Shown here: positions 57,616 through 64,000 of the stretch, piece after piece
Numbering within the stretch: position 1 is the first letter of the stretch
How the letters are laid out: each line of letters starts with the position of its first letter
DNA from: Endomychus coccineus
Taxonomy: Eukaryota > Arthropoda > Insecta > Coleoptera > Endomychidae
DNA: 64,000 nt
Direction: 5' to 3'
Assembly: GCA_958510875.1 (NCBI GenBank)
Contig: OY294067.1
Coordinates: 136,555,726 to 136,619,725, forward strand
Program-made: the position numbers and the translations under genes
The notes under the pieces: model-generated
Seen by the model: only the letters and a program-made list of their open reading frames with translations
Databases searched by the model: none
What the model was told of the DNA's origin: nothing

Positions 57616-57837
57616 CTGAGACTGCTGTTGTAGTTGATTTCCTACGAGCATCTGCCCATCGAACGTTGAATCGTAATAGTATTGGGAACTTTCCCCGTTC
57701 AATTCATGTATACTATTCATCTCGCACACACCGGATGTCATCTCACGCTCTATTAAATCGTAAATGATGCTGCCCGTTATGGGCTCTTTCCATTTATAGT
57801 ACTTTTCGACTTCCGTTCTTCGAGATAGTACAATCAT
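55894..57837 (-). CDS. Paralogue 2, two exons with a 60-nt intron (about 627 aa)
   Basis: Exon 1 runs 57,837-57,553 and exon 2 57,492-55,894. The intron starts GTAAGC after a complete GAG codon and ends TTTTGTCGTAG, phase 0. It joins NLQLIE to KFGAVLASDELS. Without splicing, the frame at 57,477 has no ATG until residue 9. Exon 1 contributes MIVLSRRTEVEKYYKW and a run of about 15 Gln (CAG/CTG repeats, 57,575-57,620). Exon 2 repeats the paralogue 1 plan: KIIRRSGSVVLTFALVEYG, CAEAEHAGCVCRRWTERRS, INYFAVSFTQNLAHEITVPL and NCLLRGDHNREAITKEADV. An ATG further up (57,885) would add a short hydrophobic lead but lies in AT-rich text. Spliceosomal splicing means expression in the nucleus. Function unknown. 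Confidence 0.8.
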
Positions 57838-58018
57838 ATAATCGAGTACATGTACAAATATAATAGTTATTGAAATACAACACATAGTGAAATTTATATT
57901 TGTGAATCGAATCAAATACAATTTGTGCAGTGGAAATAATAATATAACAAAAATTTGTTGTATTTTTTAAACTATTCCTACTTGTATAATTCAACCATTT
58001 TTTCGCTAAATTATTCAA

Positions 58019-59203
58019 TTACGATACACGACGACCGCATACGATACAATATTTCGATATGTGAATCATTTCGTCGCTACATCGTTTCTGTTCGTAGCGA
58101 TAGGTGAAACCCTTATCGTGTTTACATTGCGAGCTCGATCTGTACCATTCGTGTGACGGATTGTCGTTGATCGGTAACATCTGTCCATAATCGTGGATCA
58201 CGGTACGATTCTGGTCGTCGTTGTCGTCGCCGTTGTCATCGTCGTCGTCGTCGTCGTCGTGATTATCCTCAATTTCCATCGTTAGACCCCAAAACGATAT
58301 ACAGTCACCGACAAGTTCGTCGTGTAACATTTTCGTTCGCAATTTGAATTTTTTATTCTTCGATATCTTTGATATGTACATTCGTGGGTCGGTTAGGATT
58401 ACGTTGAATTGTAGAAAATAATCGATTTGTGAATATCTTAAAAGTGCTCTCCGGACGACGTCGTCATAGGCGATCGTGGGGTGGTGTGTTTCGATATTCG
58501 TCTTGTTGTTGTTGTTGTTGTTATTGTTATTGACGCCGGTTGAAAGGTATTCGATATCTTTTCCTAATGCTCGTGCAAGTTCTCGAATAATTTCGATATT
58601 ATTCCTATTGTTTCGATCGCGATTGCAATGTTTATTAATATGTTTCGACTGTTTGGCGATAAGAGGGGCGTTCCGTTTCGTATTATAATCCTTATATTTT
58701 GACGATGACGACGACGACGTTATCGCCGCCGTGTTGAATCGACATTTGGACAAAATTCCGTTGATGGCGACGTCGTAGTGCGGGGATGCGGAAGATGACG
58801 GTTGCTGATGCTGCGGTAACGAACGTTCGTGGAAGGTACGAACGAAATGTTTATTGAACGCTACCACGGTGGGATCGATGTTCTTCCAGAAAAATTGCGT
58901 TTTCAATTGGTATTCGTTGGTGAACGATAACCTGCTTATCGTTCCGTCGTCGGTCGAAATGTTACTACCGGCCAATCGGTCGTCCGTGAAGGAGATAGCG
59001 TCGAGTACGTTGAACGCTACGATAATTTCACACGGACAAACGTCGCTAGGGAATACGTTATAAATTCGTTTCGCCCCCTGACGATCTGTCTTGTTGATCC
59101 ATTTATGTTTGAAAAAATTCGTTTCTTCTTTAGATCCTATACGGAATTTATTCGACGGATAATAGAATATCTGTCGATGATAATCGTGATCGTTATTATT
59201 CAT
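58019..59203 (-). CDS. Unrecognised 394-aa protein with Cys-pair tail
   Basis: It starts MNNNDHDYHRQIFYYPSN right after a TATATATA word. The N-terminal half has mixed strands and helices (CEIIVAFNVLDAISFTDDRL, YQLKTQFFWKNIDPTVVAF). The middle is Ser-, Asn- and Lys-rich with a run of Asn near residue 230. An Asp run follows at about 316-325. The C-terminus has SQCKHDKGFTYRYEQKRC and KYCIVCGRRVS, Cys and His spaced as in a small zinc ribbon. No homologue recognised. The gene lies in the - run of this block with a ~180-bp gap to paralogue 2 and ~220 bp to the coiled-coil gene. Confidence 0.75.
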   Translation of the reverse strand: MNNNDHDYHRQIFYYPSNKFRIGSKEETNFFKHKWINKTDRQGAKRIYNVFPSDVCPCEIIVAFNVLDAISFTDDRLAGSNISTDDGTISRLSFTNEYQLKTQFFWKNIDPTVVAFNKHFVRTFHERSLPQHQQPSSSASPHYDVAINGILSKCRFNTAAITSSSSSSKYKDYNTKRNAPLIAKQSKHINKHCNRDRNNRNNIEIIRELARALGKDIEYLSTGVNNNNNNNNNKTNIETHHPTIAYDDVVRRALLRYSQIDYFLQFNVILTDPRMYISKISKNKKFKLRTKMLHDELVGDCISFWGLTMEIEDNHDDDDDDDDNGDDNDDQNRTVIHDYGQMLPINDNPSHEWYRSSSQCKHDKGFTYRYEQKRCSDEMIHISKYCIVCGRRVS

Positions 59204-59427
59204 AGTATATATATACGAGACAGGTGAACGATCTAACGAATTTAATTTCTACTTGTCTCCTTCCGACGACATCACACTACTGAATAGGAAATCTCGTAAC
59301 GTCCGTATCGATAGACGTTATCCGACAATCTCACACCCCCGTCCCCCTCTCGTTCCCTTTCTACATATCACGTACGTGATCGAGGCGTCGCTCGAAACGA
59401 ACGGAACCTATTCGACTCAGCTAAGCG

Positions 59428-62205
59428 CTAACGTTTCTGACCGACGGTCAGTTTGAACGCAAAACTTTCATCGTGAAGGATTTCTTCGATCAAGCTCTTA
59501 TTGTCTAGCGGACCGACGAAATATTGTTCGAATATATAAGCAGCCAGACTGTCTCGAATTCCGCTAGGAACGTGTACGCTACTATCGAGAACTGTATCTA
59601 GAAAATAATCGACAAACGACAAATCTGTCGCGAACGGAGTTGTCTCGTTCGTATTTTCGACGATGCTACCACCACCACCACCACCGTCCTCGCCACCTCC
59701 ACGTTTCGTATCGAGTTTGGAATCGTCGTCGTCGTCGTCGTCGTCGCGTCGAGAAATGTATCGGTTATGATAGTCGAGCGAAGATAATATTTTATGCGAC
59801 GTGTCGACCGACAGTTTTGTAATCCATATTTTATGTCGCATCTGTTTGTATCGTCTACATATCTGAGCATTTTTCACCTCTCGCGCTAGTATGCCGGTAC
59901 TGAACGCGAATTTCGTTATCAACGACAAAAGATCGTTCCGTGTCGTGGGCACCGGTATGCCTTTACCACCGTTCAACCGTCTATATTCCAGGACGATATC
60001 GTCGAATTCCGATTTGAAATTCAATATTAAATTATAATTTAAATTTTCATGGATCGCTCGCATCCTTCGGAAAATAGCGGACGACTGTTTCGTCGTGGAT
60101 AAAACTATTTCCGCTATTCCGAAGCATATCTGTAGATACGCGCGGAATTCACCACCGACAACACCACCTTTATCGGTATTGGTGAAAATCTCGCTGGAGC
60201 CGTTCAACAATTCGCCGACTCGATTCATCATCACTATCGATTGTTGTTTTTGACGTTTCCTCGTTTCATCGTCGTCGTCGTCGTCGTCGTCGTCGTTGCC
60301 AGCTCCGTTACCGGAACTTGCATTTCGTAGCGTCGTCATCGTCCCACCGCTATCGATTTTTTTCCGATTTTGCATAATTTCATCGTATCTATTCCGAAGA
60401 TCGTCACGTTCCGTTCGGATTGTCTCGACGTTAGTTTCCAGATCGACGATATACCGATCGAAAGTATCGATACGAGATTTCAATTCGCTCACTTCTAACG
60501 TCAAAGTTTCGGCGAAACGTTCGAGCTGTACGATTCGATCTTGTTTTGCTTCTATGACGGACTCGTATCGTTTCTCTCCCGAAAAGAATTTTTCCTGATC
60601 GGCGACGCACTGCTGTCGAAAATACGCATCTTGCTGTTCCGCGTAACGAATCATTTCGTTGGACATGAGATTCTTTTCTTCTTGCGCGACGACCAGATTC
60701 GTATTTAGCTGTGCTATTTGTTGCACGTATCCGTCGATTTCTAATCGATGACGCGACTCCGATTCCTGAACGTGACGTTGTAGCCGATCGTTATTCTCCC
60801 GGTTGAGTTCTTCTCGTATTCGATTACAATGCGTTATATTTTCGCGTTGTAACGTATCGTTTTGTTCGAGAGTGGCGATTTGCGAATTCAACTCTGCCAG
60901 CTTCCGATCGTGCTTATCGATCTGTTCTATGTATGTTTGTTTTTCCGATTCGCGAGTACGCTCGACTTCGGAAAAATGTCTTTTCGCCTCGACCAAATCG
61001 GTACGTAATTGTTGGACGGTCGCGACGTTCTCGTCGTAAACGCTTTTCGCCCGTAGACTCTCAGACGTACATTCGTCGATTTGCGTCTGCATCTGTGCCA
61101 TGATCGCTCGTTGAGTTTCGATCGTCTGAGTTAAATAACGCTTCTCGTTGGCTAGTTCGTTGTGACGATATTCCATCGCGTCGGCGTTTCGTTCGGAGTC
61201 TTTTTCGAACGTTCGAGTTAACGATTCCAATCGATCTCGATGCTCTTGTATCATATTTTCGTTCTTTCGGATCGTTTCTATCACGAAATTCGTTATATTC
61301 ACGATAGTTAGATCTGTAACGTATACGCGACACGTTTCGATCATCCACTCGACGAACGCCATATAAGCCAACGTACGATGTAACAATACGTTATAGTTAT
61401 CGTCGTTGTCGTCGTCGTCGTCGTCGTCGTCGTAACCGTCGGAATTGTCGCGCTTGTCGTTATAACTCACGAGCGACGATGACGACGGAAGTGACACGGG
61501 TAGGTCTTTTAGCAATTTCGATCGCGAATAAAATTCACGTATCTGATAAACGAAATTCACGCACATTTCGAACATCTCGTTCGTTTTCGTCGTCCACTTA
61601 CGACTTTGTTGCGACTGTCCCGGTTGTTGTTGTTGTTGTTGTTGTTTTTGTTTATCGAATCTCTCGCATATTTTACGTATCTGATCCTGTCTATCCATCG
61701 GTAATAAATTGACGGTCCAATTCGTCCAGCGAACGAGAATTTCGATTATCGAACGAAACGACTTATTGGACCTTTTTAACACGGACTCGTCCAATTCGTT
61801 CGTAATAAACAACGCGATATTACCGATTTCCTCTTGTAATTTCAATTTTTCCTTACTCGTTCGTTCTTGTCGCGTCGTACACGAATTCAAATTGCTAATG
61901 TACGTTTTAGAAATGCCGTTTATCGTTCGGGAATACTCTTGTCGCACTTTCCACGTTAATTCGCCGCTACCGATCGGAATGGACTTTATCATTTTCGTCA
62001 ACGTTCTGATATCATCAGCCACTTCGAGGGTGGCGTAGCGATCGTGAGCGAGTAAATGTTCGTATATCGAAAGAGATGTGATGGGCACGTTGTCGTTAAT
62101 TTGTTTGGTTTTTTCGCGTACACTTTTTTCAAACGATCCGACTCCAGAATCATAGTATACACGTTGGGTTGAATAAAGTTCATATACCAGTAGGCAATGC
62201 GGCAC
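59428..62205 (-). CDS. Long coiled-coil protein, start missing or disrupted
   Basis: The open frame spans 925 codons but begins at a GTG; the first ATG in frame is at 61,992 (codon 72, MIKSIPIGSGE). Codons 20-71 have the codon bias of the rest, so they are probably real and the true start has been lost. A Gln run sits near residue 190 and an Asp run near 257-270. Residues ~320-650 are a continuous coiled coil rich in Glu, Arg and Gln (TQIDECTSESLRAKSVYDEN, NLMSNEMIRYAEQQDAYF). A helical C-terminal domain (YLQICFGIAEIVLSTTKQ) carries two more Asp-rich loops and ends LTVGQKR. It is presumably structural or a scaffold. The 5' end abuts LTR-like sequence from about 62,163. Confidence 0.7.
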   Translation of the reverse strand: MPHCLLVYELYSTQRVYYDSGVGSFEKSVREKTKQINDNVPITSLSIYEHLLAHDRYATLEVADDIRTLTKMIKSIPIGSGELTWKVRQEYSRTINGISKTYISNLNSCTTRQERTSKEKLKLQEEIGNIALFITNELDESVLKRSNKSFRSIIEILVRWTNWTVNLLPMDRQDQIRKICERFDKQKQQQQQQQPGQSQQSRKWTTKTNEMFEMCVNFVYQIREFYSRSKLLKDLPVSLPSSSSLVSYNDKRDNSDGYDDDDDDDDNDDNYNVLLHRTLAYMAFVEWMIETCRVYVTDLTIVNITNFVIETIRKNENMIQEHRDRLESLTRTFEKDSERNADAMEYRHNELANEKRYLTQTIETQRAIMAQMQTQIDECTSESLRAKSVYDENVATVQQLRTDLVEAKRHFSEVERTRESEKQTYIEQIDKHDRKLAELNSQIATLEQNDTLQRENITHCNRIREELNRENNDRLQRHVQESESRHRLEIDGYVQQIAQLNTNLVVAQEEKNLMSNEMIRYAEQQDAYFRQQCVADQEKFFSGEKRYESVIEAKQDRIVQLERFAETLTLEVSELKSRIDTFDRYIVDLETNVETIRTERDDLRNRYDEIMQNRKKIDSGGTMTTLRNASSGNGAGNDDDDDDDDDETRKRQKQQSIVMMNRVGELLNGSSEIFTNTDKGGVVGGEFRAYLQICFGIAEIVLSTTKQSSAIFRRMRAIHENLNYNLILNFKSEFDDIVLEYRRLNGGKGIPVPTTRNDLLSLITKFAFSTGILAREVKNAQICRRYKQMRHKIWITKLSVDTSHKILSSLDYHNRYISRRDDDDDDDDSKLDTKRGGGEDGGGGGGSIVENTNETTPFATDLSFVDYFLDTVLDSSVHVPSGIRDSLAAYIFEQYFVGPLDNKSLIEEILHDESFAFKLTVGQKR

Positions 62206-62529
62206 CTTGGGCGGCCCAGACAGAGAGCCTTATCAGATGTAGGCAACCAGTAGCGCATGCGCGGTACAGTTGGGTAGATGGTGTGACCTCTAGGGTGTGG
62301 TCGTCTCTGACCTCTAGGGTGTCTGACCTTCTGCTAGGGTTTTGTGGTAATCAACCTGTATACAAGGTCTCACGAATCAGCTTGTAGGGTTGGGGCATAT
62401 ACAAGGTCTCACAGCAGAGCGTGAGGGAGAATTTCAGCGTAAACATATTCTCTGACAAAAGATACGAGATAGTCGAGAGTCTGTGAATGAAAATAAACTT
62501 AATTCAACTCATCATTCTATAGTAACAAT
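62163..62529 (+). repeat. Possible solo LTR (copia-like)
   Basis: GTTGGGTTGAATAAAG at the left and TTCTATAGTAACA at the right resemble TGTTGG...AACA ends of copia-type LTRs. AATAAA near 62,493 fits a polyadenylation signal. The words TGACCTCTAGGGTGT and ACAAGGTCTCAC are each repeated inside. No target duplication was found and the left T is missing, so the call is tentative. Confidence 0.4.
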
Positions 62530-62905
62530 TGCGGTTAAACGGGTAAATCATATCTGTTTGAAACACAACGCGTTAAATTATTATTAAAATGAAATAATTC
62601 AATTTATCGTTGTTAAATGGATAAATCATATCTGTTTGTGAAACATATAGTAAGATTGCAACGCGTTAGAAACCGCAAATATTTATATGATAATGTTAAT
62701 ATTTACCAGGCTCGGACCCAGGCATTTACCAGGCTCGGACCCCGACATTTGTTTCTCCACGCTTCAAAAATTTCCACGATTGTAGATATATATGCCAGGC
62801 CGATAGAACAACATGTTATTAATCATTCTATGCTACCTCGCAATCCAAGGCGAACGAATATCTAGAGCACAAAGCAGCTCATGTGATCGAGGTTAGCGAT
62901 CAGCG
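62530..62905. repeat. Spacer with short direct repeats
   Basis: ATAAATCATATCTGTTTG is present twice (near 62,545 with one change and 62,621), each followed by AACGCGTTA. TTTACCAGGCTCGGACCC is doubled at 62,702-62,741. No gene seen. Confidence 0.6.
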
Positions 62906-63300
62906 TGACGAAAACGACATGAAAAACGATAAAACGACATGAAAAACGATAAAACGACATGAAAAACGATAAAACGACATGAAAAAACGACCAAAACGAC
63001 ATGAAAAACGACCAAAACGACATAAAAACGACCAAAACGACATAAAAAACGACCAAAACGACATAAAAAACGACCAAAACGACATGAAAAACGATAAAAA
63101 CGATTCGAAGACGAAAGCGTGACGAAAACGACTCGGAAGCGTGACGAAAGCGTGACGAAAGCGTGACGAAAGCGTGACGAAAGCGTGACGAAAGCGTGAC
63201 GAAGGCGTGACGAAAGCGTGACGAACGCGTGACGAAGGCGTGAAGAAAGCGTGACGAAAGCGTGACGAAAGCGTGACGAAAGCGTGACCAAAACGACTCG
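62906..63300. repeat. Two adjoining short tandem arrays
   Basis: First come about nine units of 18-20 bp based on AAAACGACATGAAAAACGA. Then from about 63,116 come about 14 units of the 11-mer GCGTGACGAAA. All six frames are almost free of stops here, so long frames with Phe/Arg/Ser repeats arise by chance. The CG content is that of the virus-like block, not of the flanking AT-rich DNA. Confidence 0.9.
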
Positions 63301-64000
63301 AAAGCGTGTGGATCGTACAAGGCGTGTGGCAGCCCAACGAGTTAGTAACATATAGCTCACATAATATTATATCAGGACCACCTTTTTGCATGATCTACAA
63401 AATTTTAGACTTATACCTAACCCTTAAGCTAGATTATAAAATACATCATAGAAAATATACAATTTTCCAGTATACCCTCTCTCTCACAGAGGTGAATTAC
63501 TTGTTTGTGAGATACCATTGAATATAATCACTGGATGTAAGCAGAGGTTAGTGTATATGTTTCATTTTTTACATATAGTAATTATTATTGATTTCTATTC
63601 ACATGTAGTTATTATTATTGATATCTATCCACATGTAGCTATTATTATTGATATTTACATATAGTTACAATATACCTATTTCATATAATATTATATCATA
63701 GGAAATAACCTGAATAGTCTGAACATAAGCGTTTTAACATTTAGTTGAATATCTGTGAGCATTTATGAGATATATAGGTGACAAGAGATTATGGTTTGAG
63801 GTCCATCAGTTCGGTGGAAGAACTCTACTCAATAAGTAAACGAACGATCCTTGTATATTTGTTAAATATATATTACGCTATAGAATTATTATTATCGTAA
63901 ACGACGGTGTGTCTTATTTCATTTATGAAACATACGATAATTATATTTAACCGATTATAAATTGTACCCGCGATAAAAACGGCTGGATAGATAAATTATA
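63301..64000. other. AT-rich right flank
   Basis: No gene. Four diverged units based on ATGTAGTTATTATTATTGAT occur at about 63,569-63,665. Confidence 0.6.

Larger units (their letters stand above)
42070..62205. mobile_element. Candidate endogenous virus-like or giant integrating element
   Basis: Nine long genes occupy most of 20 kb with gaps of 100-600 bp, apart from one 1.5-kb tandem repeat array. Codons favour CGA/CGT, TCG, ACG and GAC, so CpG is frequent, in contrast to the AT-rich DNA outside. Genes form two divergent pairs (43.4/43.8 and 48.7/49.0 kb), a + run (49.0-53.5 kb) and a - run (62.2-53.7 kb). A tyrosine recombinase and a DDE integrase are the only recognised enzymes. Poly-Asp tracts recur in four products. 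I see no polymerase, helicase, capsid or protease. I found no matching terminal repeats at the two edges. An endogenous large DNA virus segment is my first reading, a giant cargo transposon the second. Confidence 0.6.

Noticed and set aside
42070..62205. Polinton/Maverick, nudivirus or baculovirus assignment
   Set aside because: Integrase and recombinase fit partly, but I see no protein-primed polymerase, ATPase, capsid, PIF or LEF genes, so no such name is justified.
62862..63391. Three overlapping minus frames of 150-160 codons rich in Phe, Arg and Ser
   Set aside because: Translations of the 19-bp and 11-bp arrays, which lack stops in all frames.

Overview
The window looks like insect nuclear DNA. 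It is AT-rich, carries (AT)n microsatellites, and is packed with decayed insect-type transposons: jockey-like LINEs, hAT, Gypsy and mariner-like fragments. Its one ordinary host gene is an intron-containing thaumatin-like protein, a family known from beetles, locusts and aphids but not flies. A beetle is a reasonable guess, but the sequence does not prove the order.

Layout. 1-0.9 kb: tRNA-like units, one inside an almost perfect 314-bp inverted repeat. 3.0-11.1 kb: a three-exon thaumatin-like gene on the + strand. Its introns hold a LINE fragment, a 1.7-kb element with terminal inverted repeats around an unrecognised decayed ORF, and a second LINE fragment. 11.1-12.9 kb: a long diverged inverted repeat starting at the stop codon of that gene. 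14.8-17.4 kb: a foldback element with a 156-bp tandem array in one arm. 17.4-24.7 kb: mostly featureless, with a mariner-like and a LINE remnant. 24.757-41.198 kb: a Gypsy-type LTR element on the - strand, flanked by ACCT target duplications. Its left LTR was hit by a LINE, which was itself hit by a hAT element (8-bp duplication ATATTTAT), giving a three-level nest.

42.07-62.2 kb is the striking part. It is a compact block of nine long genes with few or no introns, CpG-rich codons, repeated poly-Asp runs encoded by GAC/GAT, short intergenic gaps and TATA-type promoters, unlike the AT-rich DNA on either side. Two products are recognisable: a tyrosine recombinase with the full R-K-HxxR-H-Y set, and a DDE (rve) integrase with an HHCC finger plus C-terminal Cys-rich modules. 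The others are unrecognised: a membrane protein with repeated YQNxG motifs in its tail, an acidic protein probably read through a 46-nt intron, a 177-aa and a 573-aa protein, two tandem paralogues (one clearly spliced through a 60-nt intron), a 394-aa Cys-tailed protein and a ~900-aa coiled-coil protein. The block contains a 206-bp tandem repeat array and is followed by two short-period CG-rich arrays.

I read this block as an endogenous large-DNA-virus-like locus or a very large integrating element that has not been described, carrying two kinds of integration enzyme. I recognise no DNA polymerase, helicase, capsid or protease gene in it, so it is either a part of something larger, a domesticated remnant, or a cargo-type giant transposon. 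Its assignment is inference; the gene structures and catalytic motifs are read directly.
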